From: an uncultured Flavobacteriaceae bacterium
Lineage (GTDB): Bacteria; Bacteroidota; Bacteroidia; Flavobacteriales; Flavobacteriaceae
Reading direction: 5' to 3'
DNA length: 64,000 nucleotides
Assembly: GCA_947493175.1 (NCBI GenBank)
Contig: CANLQD010000015.1
Span: 1-64,000 of the forward strand
The notes beneath the pieces were generated by a model that was not told the DNA's origin, searched no databases, and was given only the letters and a program-made list of their open reading frames with translations. A program made the translations under genes and the position numbers. Shown piece by piece: positions 1 to 9,473 of this stretch (its first letter is position 1; each line of letters starts with the position of its first letter).

Positions 1-1311
1 GATGACCAGGACATCAGCACGGACGGTACGGCCGGTAACATCTCCATCGATGATGGAAGTACCTTGACCTTGAACGTTGACGATGCCGATAGCAGTGTCA
101 CCAACGAGGTGAACACCGCTTTTGCCGTAGTAGGTACCAATCTGCGAATCACAGACAGTGGCGGATCCCTACAGGTGCCCTTGACCGCTTTGGGGTCCGA
201 TAATCAAAACTTAAGTCATACGATAATGGTTCCTAACGAAGAAGTTCGCATAGAAATCAACGATGGTAACAATACAACCATTAATATTGAAGATGCCGAT
301 GCAGACCCCTTAAACGAAATAGAATTACCGACCGGAGGTACCAATGGGCAAATTCTTGCAACTGATGGTACAGGTACGTATTCATGGGTCGATAACGTTC
401 CAGGTCCTCAAGGACCAACGGGCCCACAAGGAGAGAAAGGTGATATGGGCGATGTGCCCAGTGGAGGTGGATTGGATGTTATTTGGGCCGAAGAAAACTC
501 AGCGCTAAATCCTTCTACAAACTCAGGCTTTCAGTTTTCCTTTGGTAATGGCGCGACCAGTGATTCAGGTGTTTTGGTAGGATACGAGGCTGTAGCTACC
601 AAATTGTCTTTTTCGAGTTCAAGTGCTGTAACAGGTGTCGTTGAGCTATATGTGAATGGAGTGGCTACCGGAAGGACTATTTCACTCAGTTCCGAGACCT
701 CAAAGATTGTGCCCATCACTTCTTTGAGCCTTGCCGAATCGGATAGAATTACATTTAGAACGATATCCGGTTCCGGAGGATCAAGAATCGTTGTCGGTGT
801 CGTGATTCAAACCGATGGAGTCACTGGTCCCCAAGGTCCCGCTGGAGATCCGGCATCAGATGACCAATATGACGATGAAGTCCCACTGAGAGTCAATATC
901 GATGTGGACGATACCGGAAAAAGCGTGGCGCAGGGATATGTGGAGGAAACCACTGTACAGGAAGTAATCCAGGCGATTGCTCCGATTACCTCCAAAGCAG
1001 CGCGAATTTTTTATCCGCCTTCAATCGCAATAGATGTATCGGCATATTCCGGAACTCCGATAGTCGATGAGACGACTGATCTTTATGCGCAATATATAGC
1101 ACAGTTCGGTATTCCGGCAGCGGCCAGTACTGGGGCCCCTACAGCTATACCAACATATGCGGCAACAGAATTATATTATTACGTTACCTACGCAGATCCT
1201 GCGGTTTTTGCTAATCTATCGATCAATGCAAATGGAGTTTTGGAGTATGATATCGTAGGCCAGCCTACAGATTACAACTCCCTGATCAATGTAGTGTTTG
1301 TAGTGAAATAA
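1..1311 (+). CDS. Collagen-like/repeat surface protein, N-terminus cut by window edge
   Basis: The frame is open from base 1, so the gene starts upstream of the window; the TTG at 64 is just an internal codon. The visible 437 residues begin with Asp/Asn-rich repeat sequence of the TLTLNVDDADS kind, seen again as NTTINIEDADADPLNE. Short collagen-like Gly-X-Y stretches (GPQGPTGPQGEKGD, later GPQGPAGDP) separate modules that look beta-rich. No T9SS C-terminal domain is visible; the protein ends in NVVFVVK. It sits 27 bp upstream of a T9SS type B protein and a PorP/SprF gene, so it is probably part of the same surface structure. Exact function is unknown. It could be a stalk or fibre protein, and the missing N-terminus should carry the signal peptide. 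Confidence 0.75.
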   Translation, partial: DDQDISTDGTAGNISIDDGSTLTLNVDDADSSVTNEVNTAFAVVGTNLRITDSGGSLQVPLTALGSDNQNLSHTIMVPNEEVRIEINDGNNTTINIEDADADPLNEIELPTGGTNGQILATDGTGTYSWVDNVPGPQGPTGPQGEKGDMGDVPSGGGLDVIWAEENSALNPSTNSGFQFSFGNGATSDSGVLVGYEAVATKLSFSSSSAVTGVVELYVNGVATGRTISLSSETSKIVPITSLSLAESDRITFRTISGSGGSRIVVGVVIQTDGVTGPQGPAGDPASDDQYDDEVPLRVNIDVDDTGKSVAQGYVEETTVQEVIQAIAPITSKAARIFYPPSIAIDVSAYSGTPIVDETTDLYAQYIAQFGIPAAASTGAPTAIPTYAATELYYYVTYADPAVFANLSINANGVLEYDIVGQPTDYNSLINVVFVVK

Positions 1312-1338
1312 TCCATGGCGAAAAACGATGTTTAAGAT

Positions 1339-3354
1339 TTGAAGTCCATCTATACATATAAAACCTTCGTCCTCAGTCTTGTTTTTACATTGCTGGGGAT
1401 TGTTGTATCAAATGCCCAGTATTTGTTGCAGGCACCTAACAGTGGTGATGAGACCAACTATCGTTGGTATGAAGCTTCTGATACAGGGACGGTGCTTGGT
1501 ACCGATTTCTTTTTAGAAGTGAATCAACAAGGGGTCTATTTTGCGACTTACGATGGTACGCTATGTGGTTCGAATGCGACCGGATATTTTATAGTTACGA
1601 ATTGTAATGCTCCCTTGAATGAGGTTACGTTAGATATTACCGCTAATATTGATCTAAGTTCAGGAGCAACATTGAGTTGGAGCCCGTCAGTAACGGGAGA
1701 CCAAACGCGCCCCACGGTGATTGCGACCCAGACCGTAACCCGCTATACGGCTACCATTACGAAAGCGGGCAATAGCAGTAGTCTTCCCAATTTTACCGTG
1801 GTGTGTATCGAGGAAGCGGCCAACTTGGTAGATGATCTAGTTACCACTGATGAAGATGTTTCGGTATTCGTAGACATATTCGCCAACGATTCCGACTTGC
1901 CAACAACGGGGATATTGACTGCCACCAACCCTTCTAATGGCACCGTGAGCATTGACACCAATGGTACCCCTAACGATCCTACTGATGATATTCTTACCTA
2001 CATTCCGAACCCGGACTATAACGGGCCCGATTCGTTCGATTATACGGTCTGTAATACGTCTGGTGATTGTAGTACGGCAACAGTGACCATCGATGTGCTT
2101 CCAATCGTTGATGCGGTAGATGATTCCGTTGCCACGACCGAAGATACTCCCATAGATATCGATATTTTGGCAAATGATAACGATGTACCTTCCATAGGCA
2201 GTTTAACCACGACCAACCCGACCAATGGAACGGTAACTATCAATGATAATGGAACCCCGACCGATCCTTCCGACGATAGCGTTACGTATACACCGGACCC
2301 TAACTTTATAGGAACAGATGCCTTTGACTATACCATTTGTGATAATGTAGGGAATTGTAGTACTGCCACTGTTACCATTGTAGTGACCGATGCAACCGAT
2401 TTGGATAGCGATGATGACGGTATTGTGGACAGTTTCGAGGATTTGAATCTTGATGCGGACAATGACCCATCCACCAATCCGACCGACTCCGATGGGGATG
2501 GCCTTCCCGATTACTTGGATGTCGATAGTGACGATGATGGTATTCCCGATAATGTAGAGGCACAGGCCACATCTATCTATATTCCACCTAGCGGACAGGA
2601 TACGAATGCGAACGGGCTCGATGATATTTATGAGAATGGTGGTACACTGGGCTTGTTTCCGGTAGATACCGATCGGGACAACCTCCCCGATTATTTGGAT
2701 GAGGATAGTGACAATGATAATGTACCTGACAATATTGAAGCACATGATATGGATCAGGATGGGATCCCTGATGTTACTTATATCGGTTCTGATAAGGATA
2801 ATGATGGCTTAGATGATGGTTATGAAGGTTCGGTAAGTATCGACGTCGATGTGAATGATGAGATCAATGATCCTTTCAATGACTTGCCCAATACCGATGG
2901 GGATCTCGAATCGGATTACAGGGATGTTGACGATGACGAGGATGGTATTATGACCATTGATGAAGATGTGAACCGGGATGGTAACTACGCAAATGATGAT
3001 AGCGATAGCGATGGTATTCCCGAGTATTTAGAACCCAATGTGCTGGAAGAAGAAATCGAAGTGTTCAATATCATCACCCCGAACGGTGATGGGATTCACG
3101 ATGTTCTCAATATTTCAGGGTTGGAAAATTACCCTGACAATACGCTAAAGATTTTTAACCGATGGGGCGTACTGGTGTTTACCACCAAGGCGTATAACAC
3201 CCAAGGAAATGTATTTGATGGTACATCTCAAGGACGCGCAACCGTCAATGCCGACCGAAAACTCCCAGTAGGGACCTATTTCTACATTTTAGATTATGTA
3301 GATAACAGCGATACGACCATATCCTTATCGGGATACATATATATAAACAGATAA
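1339..3354 (+). CDS. T9SS type B sorting domain adhesin with cadherin-like and TSP3 repeats
   Basis: Predicted secreted surface protein of 671 aa. Residues 1-27 form a signal peptide ending in SNAQ. An Ig-like segment follows (about 28-90), then two tandem-95/cadherin-like modules (about 165-347) with TNPxNGTV and DSFDYTVC signatures. Thrombospondin type 3 calcium-binding repeats (DSDDDGI, DSDGDGLPD) run from about 350 to 570. The C-terminus from about 574 is a gliding-motility/T9SS type B sorting domain with ITPNGDGIHD and IFNRWGVLVF. The start is a TTG at 1339; a nearby ATG at 1328 is out of frame and stops at once, and the TTG keeps the whole signal peptide. It lies 6 bp before the PorP/SprF gene, the usual pairing for secretion and anchoring of such proteins. 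The ligand is unknown. Confidence 0.88.
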   Translation: MKSIYTYKTFVLSLVFTLLGIVVSNAQYLLQAPNSGDETNYRWYEASDTGTVLGTDFFLEVNQQGVYFATYDGTLCGSNATGYFIVTNCNAPLNEVTLDITANIDLSSGATLSWSPSVTGDQTRPTVIATQTVTRYTATITKAGNSSSLPNFTVVCIEEAANLVDDLVTTDEDVSVFVDIFANDSDLPTTGILTATNPSNGTVSIDTNGTPNDPTDDILTYIPNPDYNGPDSFDYTVCNTSGDCSTATVTIDVLPIVDAVDDSVATTEDTPIDIDILANDNDVPSIGSLTTTNPTNGTVTINDNGTPTDPSDDSVTYTPDPNFIGTDAFDYTICDNVGNCSTATVTIVVTDATDLDSDDDGIVDSFEDLNLDADNDPSTNPTDSDGDGLPDYLDVDSDDDGIPDNVEAQATSIYIPPSGQDTNANGLDDIYENGGTLGLFPVDTDRDNLPDYLDEDSDNDNVPDNIEAHDMDQDGIPDVTYIGSDKDNDGLDDGYEGSVSIDVDVNDEINDPFNDLPNTDGDLESDYRDVDDDEDGIMTIDEDVNRDGNYANDDSDSDGIPEYLEPNVLEEEIEVFNIITPNGDGIHDVLNISGLENYPDNTLKIFNRWGVLVFTTKAYNTQGNVFDGTSQGRATVNADRKLPVGTYFYILDYVDNSDTTISLSGYIYINR

Positions 3355-3360
3355 AGAAAG

Positions 3361-4314
3361 ATGAAGACCCCAAATCTAGCTATCCGAAACCGTAAATCCC
3401 TCTTTACCTTATTGGTATGTACAATACTATGGTATAGTGGCGATCTGTTTGCCCAGCAAGATGCGCAATACACCCAGTATATGTATAATACGGTAAGTGT
3501 AAACCCGGGTTATGCCGGTTCTCGAGGGCATATGAGCATCGCTGCGCTTCATCGGTCGCAGTGGGTGGGTCTTGATGGTGCTCCGGTAACCCAAACCTTT
3601 AACATTCACTCCCCAATCGGATATCGAGGAGTAGGGTTGGGACTTTCTGTCGTTAACGATCAAATAGGTCCGACTTCGGAAACCAATTTCGATATTGATT
3701 TCTCGTATACCATCTATACCTCAAGAGAGGGAAGATTGAGTTTTGGAATCAAGGCCGGGGGCAATCTATTGGATGTGAGATTTTCGGAATTAAACCAGTT
3801 TTCTCCGGATCCAACACTATCCCAGGATATCGATAATCGCTTTTCTCCCAATTTTGGCGCGGGCGTATATTATCATACACAACGGTTTTATGCAGGTTTA
3901 TCAGTGCCACGATTTTTACAGACCTCTCATTTTGATGAGGCCTCGCTTTCAACTGCTAAAGAACGTATGAATTTTTATTTCATTACGGGCTATGTTTGGG
4001 ACTTAAACCCCTCTTTAAAATTTAAACCGACTCTTTTGACCAAAGCTACGACGGGTGCACCATTACAGGTGGATGTATCGGCCAACTTCATGTTCAGTGA
4101 AAAACTCATACTTGGAGCGGCCTATCGATGGGATGCTGCATTTAGTGGTATGGTAGGTTTCAACGTCGCTGATAGCTTCTTGATAGGCATGGCCTACGAT
4201 CGGGAAACGACCGAACTGGGAAGTGCAGCGTTCAATGATGGGTCGTTTGAGGTAATACTTCGCTACGACTTCATCAAAAGGAACAGCAACCTAAAATCGC
4301 CAAGGTTCTTTTAG
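3361..4314 (+). CDS. PorP/SprF family T9SS outer membrane protein
   Basis: 317-aa outer membrane protein of the PorP/SprF family. In characterised flavobacteria these proteins are needed for secretion or surface attachment of a partner adhesin such as SprB. A signal peptide ends near residue 31 (LFAQQ). The family signature QDAQYTQYMYN is followed by NPGYAGSRG and LHRSQWVGLDGAP. The remainder is a predicted beta barrel ending in an aromatic residue (PRFF). It is translated directly after the 671-aa type B protein (6-bp gap), which makes that protein its likely client. A paralogue at 27923-28858 shares the same N-terminal and C-terminal motifs, including the final PRFF. Confidence 0.92.
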   Translation: MKTPNLAIRNRKSLFTLLVCTILWYSGDLFAQQDAQYTQYMYNTVSVNPGYAGSRGHMSIAALHRSQWVGLDGAPVTQTFNIHSPIGYRGVGLGLSVVNDQIGPTSETNFDIDFSYTIYTSREGRLSFGIKAGGNLLDVRFSELNQFSPDPTLSQDIDNRFSPNFGAGVYYHTQRFYAGLSVPRFLQTSHFDEASLSTAKERMNFYFITGYVWDLNPSLKFKPTLLTKATTGAPLQVDVSANFMFSEKLILGAAYRWDAAFSGMVGFNVADSFLIGMAYDRETTELGSAAFNDGSFEVILRYDFIKRNSNLKSPRFF

Positions 4315-4862
4315 GGCATTATTCCTATTGAATAACAAAGGTAGTTGTCCTGCTAATTTCCTAAGGAGCAAGGGTTTTTTCCATACTTGGCAGCAACTTC
4401 TGGTAAACGCCAATAAGCATCTTCTTGAACGACATGTCTATAGGATACAATCGATTCGTTCTGGCAACTCGTCTGTTTCATTTTCCGAAACCTCAAAAAG
4501 TGCGTTTTCCATGAACTGAGGAATTTCTATATTCCTAATTCCACTTAGTACCTATTTTTCTTGCCGATTCTAACACAATAGTGCGATTTATCGATATTAT
4601 TGGTTGATTCAAAGTACTTCAAACAAAAAACGTATAGATTTTCTATGAATAAAGGCCTATTGAACGAGAAAATAAACTAGAAGGTCGTGAATGTTATTTG
4701 ACAAGTATTACCAGGCGGTAATTTTGCATCTGAATAAGAACCCAAATCTGTTCTATACCAAAATTTTAGGATTTTGACCTCGTTTTAAAGTGGTTTTATC
4801 AGCTCCTTTATTGCGTAGTCACGTAAGCAAAGTTTCTAAAATCGACGGTATAGACGCGGCCT
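4315..4862. other. Intergenic region with a strong promoter for the 1242-aa adhesin
   Basis: A 548-bp non-coding stretch. A 63-codon frame at 4328-4519 has no recognisable protein and is not called. The only clear element is the promoter at 4697-4726, which implies an untranslated leader of about 130 bases before the ATG at 4863. Confidence 0.6.
4697..4726 (+). promoter_or_regulatory. Bacteroidota-type promoter upstream of 1242-aa adhesin
   Basis: TTTG at 4697-4700 and TAATTTTG at 4719-4726, 18 bases apart. This matches the Bacteroidota -33/-7 consensus (TTTG, then TAnnTTTG) and is the best match found in the window. Transcription should start near 4732. Confidence 0.7.
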
Positions 4863-7800
4863 ATGAAGAATTACTCCACTAAGACTTTATTGTACGGTCT
4901 CCTTTGCATCCTTGGCACATTCTTGTTGTGCTCGAATCAGGTACATAGCCAAGCCAACTCCATTCGCACCGGAGTTACCTTTAACTGGGCCGACAACCAA
5001 GCAACACTTAACGATCCTGCGACCTTGCAATCTATCAATATCGATGGTACGGATTATACCACTTTTGTGGTTCCTACTACCTATGAGATGACGCGACTGG
5101 GCCCAGGGGGGCATAGTGGAAACAATATTTGGTCGAACGGTGTGCGAACAACCGTGGGGAGCGATGATTCAAACTGGACCTCGGATGCACTTGCCGCTTA
5201 CCAGTCCTTGAATTTGAACCATTATTTCGAATCTCAGAACAACGGGGATAATTTTTGTAATGATTACACTTCCGTCACTGCCACGGATGCACAGATACAG
5301 ACCATTCGCTATAATCCTGGAATACCCTCTAATCCCGATGGGGTTATTGCAATTACCGAAAGGGGAGGTAACAACTGTATGTATATAGAGCTCCATGGTA
5401 TTCCTGTTGGAGGGGGTCCAGAACAGTTATTAGGAAGAACCTTCGTTCGAAATCAGGGAAATCTAACGGGCGTTCGCCCCCAGGCCCCACCGACCGGTAA
5501 TAGTGATTATTGGAGTAGCGGTCGAAACCACGAGAACAGTCAGATTATTGGCGTAGCACTATACCATTTATCCGAGTTGGCCCCCGTAGGTGCTATCATA
5601 ACTTCTATTCGATATCTAGGTGCTACAAACGACCATGGTGATGGCAAATTCTTTTTGATGCAGACCTACGCCGAGGATGACAGTATTCGTATAAAGCTAG
5701 ATCGTGAAGGGAATGGTGACATCGGTGCCAATGATGGGGTACCTAACGGTAGTACCTATACCTTGACTTCTGGAACGGTCAATGGCACCTTGACCTTTAA
5801 CCCTGATGGTACCTTTAATTACATCCCAAACCCTGGCTTTACCGGGAATGATACCTTCGAGTACCAGGTCTGTCTTCCGGCGCCGAACACTTTAGTGTGT
5901 GATACGGGTACTGCTATTATTGTGATACAGCTCGAGGCCATTTTTGACCATTTAAATGTAGCTCAAAACAGCGCGGACAATCGAATCAACGTTCTTAATA
6001 ATGACAATTTCGGAAGCCTTGGTCCCCGACCGAATGGCACGATCACCAATTTTACCTTGCCAACGAACGGAACCATTACATTAAACGATAATGGTACACT
6101 AGCAGACTCCTATGACGATTATTTCAGCTATACCCCCAGTACAGCTTACCTTGGTACCGATTTTTTTACCTATGAAATAACCGATGCCGGAGGTAGTACC
6201 GATACGGCTGTAGTATACCTTACCACGACATTCGACTCCGATAATGACGGCGTTGATGATAAAACGGATCTTGATGATGACAACGACGGTATTGTCGACG
6301 GCGATGAAGCCCAGGAATGTATAGTTGACGCATCTTTTGCCTGGCAGTTCAGTGCACCTGTAGGTACAAGAACCAATGATTTTGTAGAAAATGCGGCCAT
6401 TACCGATTGGCTTTTGCGTGGCACTGCAAATGTAAGTGTAGGAACCGGTGTGATGGGGAATTCGCCAACCACGGAATTACAGCTTACCAATATAGATGCC
6501 GGTACGTATGCCGAGGCAATTGCTCAAAACGAATATGTCGAAATAGGTTTTACCACAGGTTCCGATCTTATTAACCCGATTATCGAGGAAATTGGGATAC
6601 ACTGGTCACAAAATGCAGGTGGGGCCATTGGTAATTCCTACGATGTGGCCATTGCCATTTCCAAAGATAATTTTGTTACCTCTATGTCCCTTTATTCCGA
6701 TATTCGAATAAATTATCCCATCACCGGTGTTTCCGAATATTTTGGTTTGACCCCTTTTGGATCGATTCTTAGTTTAGAGGAAAATACGACCTATACCATT
6801 CGAATCTATACCTATAATCAACAGAAAGATGGCAACGTAGCGTACTCGATATTCGATGATTTTACGGTAAGGGTATCAGCTTGTCAGGCGGTGAACATAG
6901 ATGGGGACAGTCTTCCGAATCATTTGGATGATGATAGCGATGCCGATGGTTGTAACGATGCCGATGAAGCCTATGCCAATGGGAACACCGATGCGGACAA
7001 TAACGGAATGTATGGCACTGGTACGCCTTTGGTGAATCCCGACGGAACCATTGTTACGGCCTCTTACAATGCTCCTGCAGATGTGAATACCAACGGCACA
7101 GCTGACTTTTTGGAGGCGGGAAGTGGTCCGGTCATTACAACCCAACCATCCGATAGCAACCATTGTGAAGGTTCGGATGCACAGTTTACCGTTGTTGCCA
7201 CCGGGGCCGATAGTTATCAATGGCAAATTTTCAACGAAACCACTTGGGTTGATGTACCTAATGGGGCAGATTATGACGGTACCGATACACCTACCTTGGT
7301 TGTCAGCAATGTCCAGACCTGTGATGGTGGCAGGTATCGTGTGGTGATGACCAATAGCGCCTATAGTTGCGGTATCGTTAGTTCCGATGAGGTGAACTTA
7401 ACCGCATCACCGATTCCCGATATCGCTATTGGGAATGCCAGTGTTATTGAAGGTGGCAATCTATTGTTTCCTGTAACTTTATCGGGACCAAGTTGTGGTG
7501 AGGACCTATTGATAACGTTTGCCTTTACCAACGGAACGGCAGATGGTACCGATTATCTAAACAATAATGTACAGCTTACCATACCCTTGGGTGCTACATC
7601 GGCAGAAATAGTGGTGCCCACCTTACAGGATACTATCGATGAGGTAGACGAACACTTTACGGTTGCTGTTGCAAGTGTAGATGCCGGAAATCTTAGTGAT
7701 ACCAGTAGCACGGCCATGGGTACCATCATCGACGACGACCATATTGATTTGGATAGTGATGATGATGGAATCATCGATGCTGTTGAGGATACCAATGAAG

Positions 7801-8591
7801 ATGGGGACAACGACCCCTCGACCAACAGCACAAACAGCGATGGGGATGCATTCCCCGACTATTTGGATATCGATAGCGACAATGACGGAATTCCCGATAA
7901 TGTGGAAGCACAAGCTACAGCGACCTATTTGGCGCCAAGCTTACAGGACGGTAATAACAATGGGTTGGATGATGCCTATGAAGTAGATGGCAGAATGGGC
8001 CTTGTTCCCATAAATACCGATGGTACCGATTTCCCGGATTACAAGGATGAGGACAGTGATAACGATACCATCCCGGATAGTTTGGAAGGCCATGACCACG
8101 ACTTTGACGGAAGTGCCGATGCGACCTTGGTAGGTTCGGACAAGGATGATGACGGCCTGGATGATGGGTATGAAGGAACGGCACATATCGATATTGATGT
8201 AAACGACGAAATAAATGATCCGTTTAATGAACTACCCAATATCGATGGTGATGAGGAAGTGGATTATCGGGATGCACTGGACGCAGAGCTCGATGTGGAA
8301 GTCTTTAATGTGGTGACCCCAAATGGAGATGGCGTGCACGATCAACTTATGATTATAGGCCTGGAGAACCGACCGAACAATACACTACAGATTTTTAATC
8401 GATGGGGGGTATTGGTGTACACCACACAATCGTATGACCCCGAAAGCAATGCCTTTGACGGTAAGTCCCAAGGAAGAAGCACGGTCGGGGAGGGTGAGAA
8501 TTTACCAGAGGGTAGCTACTTTTATATCCTAGACTATGAAGATATCAATGGTGCCATGGAGCAACTATCCGGCTTCCTGTACCTCAATTGA
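4863..8591 (+). CDS. Large T9SS type B adhesin with Ig-like, Calx-beta and TSP3 modules
   Basis: 1242-aa secreted protein. The signal peptide ends near residue 30 (VHSQA). Cadherin-like modules occur at about 275-455 (FNYIPNPGFTGNDTFEY; FSYTPSTAYLGTDFFTYE), followed by TSP3 repeats and a beta-sandwich segment. An Ig-like domain lies at about 757-850 (QWQIFNETTWVDV), a Calx-beta domain at about 852-958 (GTADGTDYLN, DEVDEHFTV), and a TSP3 block at about 961-1145. The type B sorting domain starts near 1146 (VVTPNGDGVHD, IFNRWGVLVY). The last 280 residues closely resemble the 671-aa protein upstream, so the two are paralogues, perhaps from tandem duplication. It has its own promoter and terminator and no adjacent PorP; it may use the PorP at 3361-4314. 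The binding target is unknown. Confidence 0.88.
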   Translation: MKNYSTKTLLYGLLCILGTFLLCSNQVHSQANSIRTGVTFNWADNQATLNDPATLQSINIDGTDYTTFVVPTTYEMTRLGPGGHSGNNIWSNGVRTTVGSDDSNWTSDALAAYQSLNLNHYFESQNNGDNFCNDYTSVTATDAQIQTIRYNPGIPSNPDGVIAITERGGNNCMYIELHGIPVGGGPEQLLGRTFVRNQGNLTGVRPQAPPTGNSDYWSSGRNHENSQIIGVALYHLSELAPVGAIITSIRYLGATNDHGDGKFFLMQTYAEDDSIRIKLDREGNGDIGANDGVPNGSTYTLTSGTVNGTLTFNPDGTFNYIPNPGFTGNDTFEYQVCLPAPNTLVCDTGTAIIVIQLEAIFDHLNVAQNSADNRINVLNNDNFGSLGPRPNGTITNFTLPTNGTITLNDNGTLADSYDDYFSYTPSTAYLGTDFFTYEITDAGGSTDTAVVYLTTTFDSDNDGVDDKTDLDDDNDGIVDGDEAQECIVDASFAWQFSAPVGTRTNDFVENAAITDWLLRGTANVSVGTGVMGNSPTTELQLTNIDAGTYAEAIAQNEYVEIGFTTGSDLINPIIEEIGIHWSQNAGGAIGNSYDVAIAISKDNFVTSMSLYSDIRINYPITGVSEYFGLTPFGSILSLEENTTYTIRIYTYNQQKDGNVAYSIFDDFTVRVSACQAVNIDGDSLPNHLDDDSDADGCNDADEAYANGNTDADNNGMYGTGTPLVNPDGTIVTASYNAPADVNTNGTADFLEAGSGPVITTQPSDSNHCEGSDAQFTVVATGADSYQWQIFNETTWVDVPNGADYDGTDTPTLVVSNVQTCDGGRYRVVMTNSAYSCGIVSSDEVNLTASPIPDIAIGNASVIEGGNLLFPVTLSGPSCGEDLLITFAFTNGTADGTDYLNNNVQLTIPLGATSAEIVVPTLQDTIDEVDEHFTVAVASVDAGNLSDTSSTAMGTIIDDDHIDLDSDDDGIIDAVEDTNEDGDNDPSTNSTNSDGDAFPDYLDIDSDNDGIPDNVEAQATATYLAPSLQDGNNNGLDDAYEVDGRMGLVPINTDGTDFPDYKDEDSDNDTIPDSLEGHDHDFDGSADATLVGSDKDDDGLDDGYEGTAHIDIDVNDEINDPFNELPNIDGDEEVDYRDALDAELDVEVFNVVTPNGDGVHDQLMIIGLENRPNNTLQIFNRWGVLVYTTQSYDPESNAFDGKSQGRSTVGEGENLPEGSYFYILDYEDINGAMEQLSGFLYLN

Positions 8592-8617
8592 CAATAACCT
8601 ATAACCACCAAAAATAC

Positions 8618-8644
8618 CCCGATGTCCCCCCGCATCGGGTTTTT
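8618..8644 (+). terminator. Rho-independent terminator
   Basis: Perfect 7-bp stem CCCGATG/CATCGGG (8618-8624 and 8633-8639) with an 8-base loop and a run of five T. It lies 27 bp after the stop of the 1242-aa adhesin. Confidence 0.8.
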
Positions 8645-8689
8645 GCACCTCCTGATTAGTCCATGGGATTCGCCCCTTTTGTATTTTGC

Positions 8690-8846
8690 GTTTTTACTCG
8701 ATAATCGAGATTTAAAATACTCCGATCCCGAATTCTCGGGACGTCGAAATTAAAATTGAATTTCCTATGAATGCCTTCGTGGGCTTGTCACACCTTCACG
8801 TAGCCGTTTCGGCGGACGAAGGCCCCAAGGTTATTTACTGCATTTT
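8690..8846. repeat. Dispersed non-coding repeat, copy A (fullest)
   Basis: About 157 bp built of nested hairpins: CTCGATAATCGAG (8697-8709, palindrome with a 1-base centre); TCCCGA-ATTC-TCGGGA; and a larger stem GCCTTCGT (8773-8780) with ACGAAGGC (8816-8823). Its left half matches copy B at 12655-12745 and its right half matches copy D at 39720-39793. A short piece at 26706-26730 matches the left end. No ORF runs through it. Confidence 0.65.
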
Positions 8847-8882
8847 TACACGCATCGACCCCCGATACTTAATGAAAGGTGT

Positions 8883-8890
8883 TATTTTTG
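8883..8890 (+). promoter_or_regulatory. Candidate -7 element for idi
   Basis: TATTTTTG fits TAnnTTTG, but no TTG sits at the right distance upstream. If used, transcription begins near 8896, inside the longest open frame (ATG at 8892). That argues for a downstream start codon of idi. Confidence 0.4.
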
Positions 8891-8939
8891 TATGGATTGT
8901 GGCCTACCGCTGCAGTTTGCTGTGAAAAAAAATCGGAAT

Positions 8940-9473
8940 TTGAAAGAAGAACAAGTAATACTGGTCAATGAAAACGATGAGGAAATCGGGAGCATGGCCA
9001 AGATGGAAGCCCATGAAAAAGCGGTGCTTCACCGTGCTTTCTCCGTATTCGTAATGAATGACCGGGGCGAAACAATGTTGCAACAAAGAGCTGCCCACAA
9101 ATACCATTCGCCGTTATTATGGACCAATACCTGTTGCAGCCACCAACGTTTTGGGGAAAGCAACTTAGAGGCGGGCAAGAGAAGGCTGCAGGAAGAGATG
9201 GGGTTTGTTACTGAGCTCAAAGAGCTGTTTTCATTTATCTACAAGGCACCTTTTGATAATGGTCTTACGGAACATGAGTTAGATCACGTGATGATGGGGC
9301 ACTACAATGGGGAGCCCGAAATAAATGAAGCGGAAGTAGCTGATTGGAAATGGATGACCCCGGAAGCCATCAAGAATGACATCGCGATGCAACCGGATCA
9401 ATATACGGCCTGGTTCAAGATCATTTTTGAGAGGTTCTATACACATCTTGTTCAAAACGATAGCAAGCTATGA
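8940..9473 (+). CDS. idi: Isopentenyl-diphosphate delta-isomerase, type 1
   Basis: Interconverts isopentenyl and dimethylallyl diphosphate for isoprenoid synthesis in the cytoplasm. It is a Nudix-fold protein: the catalytic Cys lies in WTNTCCSHQ, a Nudix-like helix follows (GESNLEAGKRRLQEEMG), and the metal/acid region is EHELDHV. The open frame extends to an ATG at 8892. I prefer the TTG at 8940 (177 aa) because the family normally starts with a sequence like KEEQVILVNENDE and because a -7 promoter element at 8883-8890 would put transcription start after 8892; a GTG at 8922 is also possible. It overlaps the next gene by ATGA, so it leads a translationally coupled four-gene operon. Confidence 0.9.
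   Translation: MKEEQVILVNENDEEIGSMAKMEAHEKAVLHRAFSVFVMNDRGETMLQQRAAHKYHSPLLWTNTCCSHQRFGESNLEAGKRRLQEEMGFVTELKELFSFIYKAPFDNGLTEHELDHVMMGHYNGEPEINEAEVADWKWMTPEAIKNDIAMQPDQYTAWFKIIFERFYTHLVQNDSKL

Noticed and set aside
2203..2745. 180-codon minus-strand frame
   Set aside because: Antisense of the TSP3 region of the 671-aa adhesin, same cause as above.
4328..4519. 63-codon plus-strand frame after PorP
   Set aside because: No family, no promoter or start context, unlikely composition; treated as intergenic.
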